Below, piece after piece: positions 23,890 through 30,260 of a stretch of DNA of 30,260 bases. Origin of the DNA: Holophagaceae bacterium (GTDB lineage Bacteria; Acidobacteriota; Holophagae; Holophagales; Holophagaceae); the NCBI GenBank assembly GCA_003158505.1, contig PMJK01000076.1, forward strand, positions 299 through 30,558, in the 5' to 3' direction. The stretch's first letter is position 1, and every line of letters begins with the position of its first letter. The position numbers and the translations under genes were made by a program. The notes under the pieces were generated by a model, which worked only from the letters and a program-made list of their open reading frames with translations, ran no database searches and had not been told where the DNA came from.

Positions 23890-24218
23890 GTACTGGACCC
23901 TCCGGCCTGCCCCAGGCCAGGTTCGAGGACGGCCTGCGGTTTCTCGCGACGGCCCTCGCCCTGGACGCGGACCGCCGGAACGGGGCTGCCATCGTCAGCG
24001 CCGCCTGCGATGCCATCCAATGCTTCCTGGTGATTTTCGAACTGGGCGCGCAGCGCCACCTTGCGGACCCGGAAGATGAGATCACCCGGTTGCGGGGCCA
24101 GCTGGAGGCCCTCCTCACCCCCCGGCAGCCCTCCGAGGACGCGGCCCGGCATGCCCTCAACGCGGCCTGCCTGGCCCGGGATCAGGCCGCGCGGCTGCTG
24201 CCGGGGCTGATGGACTAG
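23886..24218 (+). CDS. Small helical protein coupled to purF
   Basis: The 110-residue protein begins at an ATG that overlaps the purF stop by 4 nt, so it should be made by ribosomes finishing PurF. It is almost entirely helical, with segments near 13-28, 31-56, 63-78 and 85-108, and has no signal peptide or transmembrane helix. The arrangement, with two long helices followed by shorter ones, recalls a HEPN-like or four-helix bundle, but the typical R-x4-6-H motif is not convincingly present. I therefore leave it unassigned. Its stop lies one base from the stop of the convergent exported protein. Confidence 0.65.
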   Translation: MSTGPSGLPQARFEDGLRFLATALALDADRRNGAAIVSAACDAIQCFLVIFELGAQRHLADPEDEITRLRGQLEALLTPRQPSEDAARHALNAACLARDQAARLLPGLMD

Positions 24219-24219
24219 G

Positions 24220-24597
24220 CTAGAACCCTATCTTGCCCAGGGGTACAGTCTGCGGCGCGGGATTTCCGCCGAAGCGGTTCATGGGCAGGGCGTGCGAAGG
24301 CCAGTTCGCGGCCGGGCCCGGGAAGCCGTGCTTGAGCCAGAAGCATTGCAGGTCCTCCTTGAACCAGACCTGGAATTCCTGGAAGGCCACCTGGCGCAGT
24401 TCCTCCCGGCTGTATTCACCCACCACTTCCACCACGGCGGAAGCGGAGTCCTCCGATACCCGGAAGGTCTTCCAGGGCCGTGTTCCCCCCTCGGCATCCG
24501 CCAGGATCCGCGCCAGGAAGGCTGGATCCCGCCCGGGCTGGGGCGCCTCTCCGGCCAGCAGGCCGGTGGCAAGGCAGAGGCAGAACAAAGGACGCAT
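24220..24597 (-). CDS. Exported protein of unknown function
   Basis: The 125-residue product starts at ATG 24597; the frame is open further up to 24642 but that stretch lacks signal features. Residues 1-16 (MRPLFCLCLATGLLAG) form a Sec signal peptide. The mature part is acidic to neutral, with a predicted helix near 60-75 (SREELRQVAFQEFQVWF) and a Trp-rich patch near 80-100. I do not recognise the family. It ends tail to tail, one base from the small purF-linked gene, and diverges from miaA across 74 nt. Confidence 0.6.
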   Translation of the reverse strand: MRPLFCLCLATGLLAGEAPQPGRDPAFLARILADAEGGTRPWKTFRVSEDSASAVVEVVGEYSREELRQVAFQEFQVWFKEDLQCFWLKHGFPGPAANWPSHALPMNRFGGNPAPQTVPLGKIGF

Positions 24598-24671
24598 GGC
24601 CTTGAAATGAGGCCAGGTAGGGCGAGGTTCCCGGCCCAGCATGCCTGACCGACAGCTGGTAGTTTTAACCC

Positions 24672-25553
24672 ATGCCCATTGCCATCCTCGGACCCACCGC
24701 CTCCGGCAAATCCGCCGTGGCGATCGCCGTGGCCCGGCGCATCGGAGGCACTGTGGTCAATGGGGATCCCTACCAGGCGATCCAGGGCCTGGCCATCGGC
24801 ACCGGACAGCCCGGAGGGGACGAACAGGATGGTGTGCCCCACCTGGGCTACGGTGTCCTCCCCCTTTCTACCCGGCCGAATCCGATGGCCTTTGGGGCCC
24901 TGGTCCGGGCGTGGCTCTCGGCCTGCCGTGAGCCGGTGCTGGTGACAGGATCGGGCCTCTACCTAAGGGGCATCTGGGAGCAGCTCAGCGACTTGCCAGA
25001 GGTAGCCCCGGCCCTGGTGGACCGGGTGCGGCATTGGGGTACCCGCCTCGGCACACCTGTCCTTCACCGCTTCCTGGCCGCCGTGGATCCCGTCCGGGGT
25101 TCAGTCCTCCATCCCAACGACAGTGCCCGGGTGCAGCGCGCCCTTGCCCTCCATCTGGCCACGGGCAGGGCAGCTTCGGGCCTGCTGCCTGGCTCGGGAA
25201 CAGGCCTGCCGGAGGGTTGGCGGGTGCTGGTGGTCTCGCCCAGCCGAGAGCACCGGCGGGATCGAGTGGCGGCGAGGGTGGCCGCGCAGATTCGCGCAGG
25301 ATGGCCAGACGAGGTGGCCCGGCTGCTGGCGAGCGGCCACGCGGAGGATCTGGTGGCGCTCCGGCCCCTGGGCTATGCGGCCTGGATGGCCGGGGGCGAT
25401 CCCAACACCGTCCAAGCCGCCGTGGTCCAGGAAACCCAGGCCTACGCCAAGCGCCAGGCCACCTGGTTCCGCAACCAGCTGCCCCAGGCGCCGGTCTGGG
25501 ATCCCGATGCCAAACCCATGGAGGCGGCCTTCCTGCGGATGGGCCTGTCATGA
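24672..25553 (+). CDS. miaA: tRNA dimethylallyltransferase
   Basis: MiaA transfers a dimethylallyl group to the N6 of A37 in tRNAs reading UNN codons. The 293-residue protein has a P-loop GPTASGKS (7-14), then NGDPYQAI (30-37) with the catalytic-base Asp32, IGTGQP (42-47), and a GSGLYLRG element (93-100) in place of the usual GGTGLYL. The tRNA-binding region is HPNDSARVQRA. The C-terminal KRQATWFRNQ matches the conserved RQxTWFRxQ-type motif. The length is a little shorter than E. coli MiaA (316). No clear Shine-Dalgarno precedes ATG 24672. It overlaps the crotonase gene by 4 nt. Confidence 0.88.
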   Translation: MPIAILGPTASGKSAVAIAVARRIGGTVVNGDPYQAIQGLAIGTGQPGGDEQDGVPHLGYGVLPLSTRPNPMAFGALVRAWLSACREPVLVTGSGLYLRGIWEQLSDLPEVAPALVDRVRHWGTRLGTPVLHRFLAAVDPVRGSVLHPNDSARVQRALALHLATGRAASGLLPGSGTGLPEGWRVLVVSPSREHRRDRVAARVAAQIRAGWPDEVARLLASGHAEDLVALRPLGYAAWMAGGDPNTVQAAVVQETQAYAKRQATWFRNQLPQAPVWDPDAKPMEAAFLRMGLS

Positions 25554-26230
25554 TGCCAACTACCTGGTACGAGGGACGCACCTCGCTCGACTTGATTCGC
25601 GGTGACGATTGGGCCTGGGTCGGCCTGCGTTCCGGCGACGGCCTGAATCGTCTTCACAGCGATCTGCTGGTGGCCCTGGACCGCCTGTTCATCGAGTTGC
25701 GCTGGTCCGCCGTCCGCCGGTTGGCCCTGAGCGGCGCGGGATGGATGTCGGGGCCCGGCCATCACTTCTGTGCGGGTGCCGATCTGCATGAAGTGGGGGC
25801 GCTGGATGCCATATCTGCGGAGCCCTTCGCCCGGCGGGGCCAGCGCGTCATGTCGCACCTGGTCTGGCCCGGGTGGCGCAGCCTCACGCTCATCTCCGGG
25901 GTTGCCATGGGCGGTGGCTGCGACCTGGCCCTCCATGGCCAGGAACGCTGGGCAGTCGCCGCCGATCCAGCCACAGGCAAGGGGGGACTGCGCATCGCCC
26001 ATCCCGCCGCGAAACATGGCATTCTCACGGGCTTTGGCGGCACCGTCCGGTTGCCGGAAGTCCTGGGGCACGCGGGCGCGGACCGCTTGTTCCGGGATTT
26101 CGAGACCTGGGACGAACGGACCGCACTGGCACATGGCGCCGTCCATCGGGTGGTCGATCCAGGCACGGCGAAGGCTGCCGTGTTGGGGTGGCTTCATCGC
26201 GGCATTGTCGGGTCTTGTTATGAGCTCTAG
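25550..26230 (+). CDS. Enoyl-CoA hydratase/isomerase-family (crotonase) protein with altered active site
   Basis: The 226-residue product begins at ATG 25550, overlapping the miaA stop (ATGATG; the second ATG at 25553 is also usable). Crotonase features are the first oxyanion segment HFCAGADLHE (72-81), the second VAMGGGCDLAL (118-128), and TGFGGTVRLPEVLG (160-173). The two catalytic glutamates of enoyl-CoA hydratase do not align. The GGGCE position has Asp125, and the PE-position Glu is Ala153 (PAAKHGILTG). It is also about 30-35 residues shorter than usual. It may be an isomerase, hydrolase or decarboxylase-like member, or an enzyme with altered chemistry. Its stop overlaps the stop of the Yip1 gene in the palindrome CTAG (26227-26230). 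Confidence 0.7.
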   Translation: MMPTTWYEGRTSLDLIRGDDWAWVGLRSGDGLNRLHSDLLVALDRLFIELRWSAVRRLALSGAGWMSGPGHHFCAGADLHEVGALDAISAEPFARRGQRVMSHLVWPGWRSLTLISGVAMGGGCDLALHGQERWAVAADPATGKGGLRIAHPAAKHGILTGFGGTVRLPEVLGHAGADRLFRDFETWDERTALAHGAVHRVVDPGTAKAAVLGWLHRGIVGSCYEL

Positions 26231-26985
26231 TGGCGGGTCGCAGCGATGAAGGCCGGAATGCTGATGGCGGCGGCGAGGCCGCAGCAGCAGCAGAGGAAGA
26301 TCGGCGTGAGCACGGCGCAGATGCCGCGCCAGGTGTCGGTCCTGTGCATGCGCGCGAGGCCCATGCCGATCACGACCAGACCCGCGAGCTGGATCAGGAT
26401 CCCGAGATAGGGGATGAGGCCGCCGATCTGGATGAAGGCCGAAGCGTAGCCGTAGGCCCGGATGCTCTGGCCGGTGCCCACGCCCGGCCTGAGGCCGCCC
26501 CACATCCAGAGGAAGAAGTGGTTGAAGGCGCCGCCGATGACCATGCCCAGGAAGGTGAAGAGGGGCATCAGCAGCACGATCACCCCGAAGATCACAGGCA
26601 TGATGGCGGCGATGGCCTTGTGGTCGCCCTTCCCGACCTGGTCCAGGGCGGCGAACATGATGGCCATGCCCGCGAAGAAGAAGACCATGGCCATGATGAG
26701 GAAGACGGGAATCGACAGCAGCAGCAGGAAGCGCCAGGGCGCACCCAGCCCCTCGGTGACGGGCACCCGGTCGAACAGTTCCATCGGGTTGCTGAAGACC
26801 AGCCGGAACATGCCGCCCACCCGGGGCCAGAAGTCCGGGAAGGTTTCATGATCCTCGAAGGGAACGGGCCGCAGAACCGGAGCGGACGGGGATGGAGGGC
26901 CGAGATTGGGTGGTGGAAGCCTGGGCGGCTCGTCCAGTTGGATCGACGGGGGAAGGGCCTCGTTGGGGCCAGTGATCTCGCTCAT
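26227..26985 (-). CDS. Yip1-family multispanning membrane protein (second copy)
   Basis: The 252-residue protein has a proline-rich cytoplasmic N-terminus (about 10-45). The motif VFSNPMELFDR follows at 63-73, then hydrophobic segments near 84-113, 124-150, 180-206 and 222-248. The last contains four consecutive cysteines (232-235). The NPxELFxR motif is shared with the protein at 3559-4302, so these are paralogues. Yip1-domain proteins are poorly understood in bacteria. GGAG lies about 9 nt before the ATG. It stands alone, with the crotonase gene ending against it. Confidence 0.75.
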   Translation of the reverse strand: MSEITGPNEALPPSIQLDEPPRLPPPNLGPPSPSAPVLRPVPFEDHETFPDFWPRVGGMFRLVFSNPMELFDRVPVTEGLGAPWRFLLLLSIPVFLIMAMVFFFAGMAIMFAALDQVGKGDHKAIAAIMPVIFGVIVLLMPLFTFLGMVIGGAFNHFFLWMWGGLRPGVGTGQSIRAYGYASAFIQIGGLIPYLGILIQLAGLVVIGMGLARMHRTDTWRGICAVLTPIFLCCCCGLAAAISIPAFIAATRH

Positions 26986-27025
26986 GCTCTGCTCCGCGAT
27001 GGGGCTACGCTAACACGCTTCGGGA

Positions 27026-28642
27026 TCACGCTTCCCGGAAGTCCCTGGGCCGCAGGCCCAGTTTCTCCAGCCGGGAAAGGAGGGTGGAGGGGGCCAGTTC
27101 CGCCAGGGCTGCAGCCCCATCCGCGCCGGTGATCTTGCCATGCGTATGGCGCAGCAGGCGTTCGAGGTAGGTATGTTCATGGGCTTCCCAGGTGGGGGGT
27201 CGCCCGGTCTTCTCGCCTCGGGCAGGCAAGGCGCCAGCCGGCAAGCGCAGCTCCCGGCCGGCCGAGAGAATGGCCGCACGCTCGAGGACGTTATTCAGTT
27301 CGCGCACGTTGCCCGGCCAGGCGTAGGCTTCCAACTGATCGAGCACCGATTCTGGCAAGTGGATGGGCGGCCGGCGGTTCTCCCGGGCGAAGCGGTCCAG
27401 GAAGCCTTCCGCCAGCGCGGCGATGTCGCCGGGCCGTTCCCGCAGGGGTGGCAGGTGAATGGGGAAGACGCTGAGCCGATAGTAGAGATCCTCGCGGAAG
27501 CGCCCCCCGGCCACGGCGGACTCTAGATCAGCGTGGGTGGCAGCCACCAGGCGCACGTCCACCTTTCGGGATTTCTCGCTGCCCAGGGGGTCGATCTCCT
27601 TCTCCTGGATGGCGCGCAGCAGCTTGGGTTGGAGATCCAGCGGCAGATCGCCGATTTCATCGAGGAAGAGCGTGCCTCCATCCGCCAGCTCGAAGCGCCC
27701 CTTCCGGGCCGCGGTCGCGCCACTGAAGGCGCCCCTCACATGGCCGAATAGTTCGGATTCGATGAGGGTCGCAGGCAGGGCGCTGCAGTTCACTTTGATG
27801 AAGGGCTTTTCGCGGCGTGGCGAGAGGTGGTGCAGGGTCTGGGCCACCTTTTCCTTGCCGGTGCCAGTCTCCCCGGTGATGAGGACAGTGGCCACGGTCG
27901 GAGCCACCTGCCGGAGTTGGTCAAGGATGCCGCGCATGGCGGGACTTTCGGCGCGAAGGGGCTCCTGCAGCACATCCCGGCGCTGGACCTCGCGGAAGTA
28001 GCTGACCTCCTCAGCGAGGTTCCGTTCCCGTTCCGCAAGGCGTGTCAGATGTTCAGCCTGCTTCAGGCCCAGGGCCAGCAGCGAGGCGAAGACGCCCACA
28101 TGGTGCAGCACGCTTTCCGGATATTGACGACACACCATGGCATCGAGCGTCATGAGCCCGAAGGTCTCCCCATTGCTGCGCAGGGGCGCCACCAGGCAGC
28201 TGTGGCCGTGGGGCATGTCGAGGAGGCCATGGAAGGTATCCTCGCCCGGGTCATCTTCTTCGAAGGTGGCGGGCCGGGAACGGGCCTTCAGGGCGTTCTG
28301 CAGGCGCAGGTTTCCCCGCACGGGAATGAGGGCCTCGGACAGCTGGGGCGTGGCCAAGGGTCCTATGGCATGGGCCACCCGAAGGCTATCGCCTTCCCGC
28401 AGCAGCACCGTGGCGAGATCGTAGGGCACGAGCTGCCCCAGCCGTTCGAAGGCATGGGCCACCATGCGTTCAGGCTCCTCACCCAGGGTGAGCAGGGCCC
28501 CGGCTTCCTCCACCAGGCGGGCTCCCGTCAGTGCGGCGTCGAGATTCGGAATGGGCACGGGCACCTCCGGACTGATTCTCGGCATTTCGAGAAACAGGTC
28601 AAGCGGAAACCTGGGTTCTGTTGGCGCGTCAGAACTCTCCAT
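27026..28642 (-). CDS. Sigma-54-dependent transcriptional activator with N-terminal GAF-like domain
   Basis: The 538-residue protein has a GAF-like sensory domain (about 40-195) and a coiled-coil linker. The AAA+ domain follows, with Walker A GETGTGKE (257-264), Walker B FLDEI (326-330), and the sigma-54 contact loop GAFSGA (304-309), where the usual sequence is GAFTGA. A Fis-type helix-turn-helix is predicted at the C-terminus (about 495-535). Such proteins activate RNA polymerase-sigma54 after a signal binds the N-terminal domain. The start is placed at ATG 28642; an upstream TTG at 28681 would add 13 residues with no obvious domain role. There is no receiver domain, so it is not a classic response regulator. 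It diverges from a Ser/Thr kinase gene across 47 nt. Its targets are unknown. Confidence 0.88.
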   Translation of the reverse strand: MESSDAPTEPRFPLDLFLEMPRISPEVPVPIPNLDAALTGARLVEEAGALLTLGEEPERMVAHAFERLGQLVPYDLATVLLREGDSLRVAHAIGPLATPQLSEALIPVRGNLRLQNALKARSRPATFEEDDPGEDTFHGLLDMPHGHSCLVAPLRSNGETFGLMTLDAMVCRQYPESVLHHVGVFASLLALGLKQAEHLTRLAERERNLAEEVSYFREVQRRDVLQEPLRAESPAMRGILDQLRQVAPTVATVLITGETGTGKEKVAQTLHHLSPRREKPFIKVNCSALPATLIESELFGHVRGAFSGATAARKGRFELADGGTLFLDEIGDLPLDLQPKLLRAIQEKEIDPLGSEKSRKVDVRLVAATHADLESAVAGGRFREDLYYRLSVFPIHLPPLRERPGDIAALAEGFLDRFARENRRPPIHLPESVLDQLEAYAWPGNVRELNNVLERAAILSAGRELRLPAGALPARGEKTGRPPTWEAHEHTYLERLLRHTHGKITGADGAAALAELAPSTLLSRLEKLGLRPRDFREA

Positions 28643-28689
28643 GTGCTTCTGAAAGGTATACTCCAGGGACCTCCTACCCAAGGAAACGC

Positions 28690-30260
28690 TTGACCGCTGA
28701 TGCCTCCCACTTCGGTTCCTACCGATTGCTCTCCCGGCTCGGGGAAGGGGCCATGGGGGAGGTCTGGCGGGCGCTGGACCTGCGGCTGGAACGCGAAGTA
28801 GCCCTCAAGATCCTGAAGGATGCGGACGACCTTCGCAGGAAGGCGCTCATCGGCGAGGCCAAGCTGGCCTGCCAGTTGAACCACCCCAACATTGCCCACA
28901 TCTATGACGCCGGAGAGGTGGAGGGCACCCCCTTCATCGCGATGGAGCTGGTGGAGGGTCGCACCCTCCGAGCTCTGGTGGGTCGTCCTATGAACGGAGC
29001 CACTCTGCAGGATTTGGCCCGGCAGGCAGCCTCGGCGCTTTCCCACGCGCATCAGAAAGTCATCGTCCATCGCGACATCAAGCCGGAGAACCTGCTGCTG
29101 ACGGATGAGGGTCAGTTGAAGATTCTCGACTTCGGCATCGCGCGCCGGGGCGATGAAGCTCCCGCCCTAGGCCCCACTTCGCATCACATGACCCTCGTGG
29201 AGCGGACGGCACCTGGCTACAGCCAAGGCACTCCCGCCTACATGAGCCCTGAGCAGGCTAATGGCCAGCCCCTCACAGGCCAGTCCGACCAGTTCAGCCT
29301 CGGCGTGGTGCTCTACGAATTGGCCACGGGAGTGCATCCCTTCCTCCGCAGCAATCTGGTGGACACGCTCTATGCCGTGACCCGGGACCAGCCGCCCCCC
29401 CTGTCCGAGGCCCGTCCGGACCTTCCTCGCACCCTTCAGGATGCCATCCACCGCCTGATGGAGAAGACTCCGAAGGACCGCTTCCCGAACCTTCAGGCAC
29501 TCGCGGCCGGGCTGTCGGAGAATACCGCCACGGCCTCGGTTCCCTTCTTCAGTCATAGTGTCGCTTTACTCAGAAACCGTCGTCAACGCTGGATCCTGGC
29601 ATCTATCGGAGGGATGCTGGCCGCGGGAGCCATCGTCGGTGGTTGGCTGATGCATCGCAGGGACGGGACGGGCCTTGGCGAGGCCCGCCGGGCCTCGCGG
29701 GAGGATTTTGCAAAGGGCCGTCGGGTGGTCGCGATCCTGCCCCTGGAGCAGATGCAGCCGGAGGCGGAACACGCCTGGTTGAGCAACAGCTTTGCCGATG
29801 CTCTGGCCTTCGGGCTGGTGCGGCGGGAGGACCTGGCGGTGGTGGACCGGCTCCGCGTAGTGGAGGTCATGCACCAGCTGGGGGACACGCCAGGTCAGGC
29901 CCCGAAGGCCGTGGGAGAATTGGGACGTCAACTCAAGGCGGAGTGGCTGGTGCTTGGAAGCTACCAGGTCGTGGGTGGCCAGCTCCGGATGGGTGTTCGA
30001 GTTCTGGATGCGGTACGGGGCGCCACGCTACACCAGTTCCAGATGGACCGACCCATGACGGACCTCCTGAAACTGGAGGACGAGCTGCAGTTGCGCCTGC
30101 CCCAGGAGATGGGGCTCGGCAACGATCCGGGCGCGCCGCGATCCCAGGCCAAGCTGCCGAGGACGCGGGAGCTCTACACCAAGGCGCTCCAGGTCATCAC
30201 CGATGGCAACCAGGACTCCGTGCGGCTGGCGAACTCCCTGCTCGCGTCAGCCATTGACCT
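28690..30260 (+). CDS. Transmembrane PknB-type Ser/Thr protein kinase (partial)
   Basis: The gene starts at TTG 28690 after AAGGAA and runs off the right edge after 523 codons. The nearest ATG (28700) is out of frame, so TTG is the best start. The kinase domain (about 9-275) has the Gly loop GEGAMGEV (18-25), ATP Lys40, alpha-C Glu56, catalytic HRDIKPEN (127-134) with Asp129, DFG (147-149) and SPE (186-188). A transmembrane helix lies at about 301-321. The outside part starts with RRVVAILPLEQM (344-355) and continues through GSYQVVGGQLRMGVRVLDA (423-441). It resembles the TolB-N/FlgO-like domain often found in such kinases, and a TPR-like helix begins near 491. Its ligand and targets are unknown. 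It is divergent from the sigma-54 activator. Confidence 0.85.
   Translation, partial: MTADASHFGSYRLLSRLGEGAMGEVWRALDLRLEREVALKILKDADDLRRKALIGEAKLACQLNHPNIAHIYDAGEVEGTPFIAMELVEGRTLRALVGRPMNGATLQDLARQAASALSHAHQKVIVHRDIKPENLLLTDEGQLKILDFGIARRGDEAPALGPTSHHMTLVERTAPGYSQGTPAYMSPEQANGQPLTGQSDQFSLGVVLYELATGVHPFLRSNLVDTLYAVTRDQPPPLSEARPDLPRTLQDAIHRLMEKTPKDRFPNLQALAAGLSENTATASVPFFSHSVALLRNRRQRWILASIGGMLAAGAIVGGWLMHRRDGTGLGEARRASREDFAKGRRVVAILPLEQMQPEAEHAWLSNSFADALAFGLVRREDLAVVDRLRVVEVMHQLGDTPGQAPKAVGELGRQLKAEWLVLGSYQVVGGQLRMGVRVLDAVRGATLHQFQMDRPMTDLLKLEDELQLRLPQEMGLGNDPGAPRSQAKLPRTRELYTKALQVITDGNQDSVRLANSLLASAID

Noticed and set aside
25034..25549. Upstream extension of the crotonase frame into the miaA gene.
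   Set aside because: The translation is Pro/Arg/Gly-rich, overlaps a good miaA reading frame and lacks crotonase motifs, so the gene begins at 25550.
29643..30257. Second open frame inside the kinase region, plus strand.
   Set aside because: It is Gly/Arg/Pro-rich and lies inside the kinase gene, whose frame carries clear catalytic motifs. It is a high-GC shadow.

Overview
The window is dense, high-GC bacterial chromosome (most coding lines look well above 60% G+C) with short intergenic gaps, many 4-nt ATGA/GTGA overlaps and good Shine-Dalgarno sites. No tRNA, rRNA, insertion sequence, phage gene or CRISPR array was seen, and no gap exceeds about 210 bases. The gene mix (paired ArsA-type ATPases, PhaR plus phasin, a WS/DGAT acyltransferase, HMG-CoA reductase, Yip1 proteins, FG-GAP lipoprotein, hybrid histidine kinase, PknB-type kinase) fits an aerobic or facultative Gram-negative. 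My best guess is an acidobacterium of the Holophaga/Geothrix type, but this is inference from gene content, not from a marker gene.

Layout. 1-4302: a clipped envelope protein diverges from an Hsp20 chaperone across a two-promoter region. A strong bidirectional terminator follows, then three minus-strand genes: FG-GAP lipoprotein, AtuA-like protein and Yip1 protein. 4417-8560 (plus): two overlapping ArsA-family ATPase genes, then phaR, a phasin and a patatin-like hydrolase, with a 13-bp dyad between arsA2 and phaR. 8589-13170 (minus): an operon of HMG-CoA reductase, UbiB-type kinase and WS/DGAT acyltransferase. 13376-15137 (plus): ornithine aminotransferase and a MOSC protein. 15187-19180 (minus): hybrid histidine kinase, then the overlapping pair 3-mercaptopyruvate sulfurtransferase and MFS transporter. 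19287-20393 (plus): TlpA-like thioredoxin and a lipoprotein, diverging from the sulfurtransferase across a perfect inverted repeat. 20407-24597: HAD phosphatase, two unknown exported proteins, purF with a coupled small gene, and another exported unknown. 24672-26985: miaA coupled to an atypical crotonase, then a second Yip1 protein. 27026-30260: a sigma-54 activator diverging from a receptor-type Ser/Thr kinase that runs off the window.

The most coherent theme is 4.4-13.2 kb. Granule regulator, granule-coat protein, patatin lipase, neutral-lipid acyltransferase, quinone/isoprenoid kinase, HMG-CoA reductase and a Get3/ArsA-like ATPase pair sit in two convergent operons, and no PHA synthase is present. 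I read it as a candidate lipid-inclusion or carbon-storage locus. No single component is new. The untested parts are the combination, the ATPase pair and the dyad in front of phaR.
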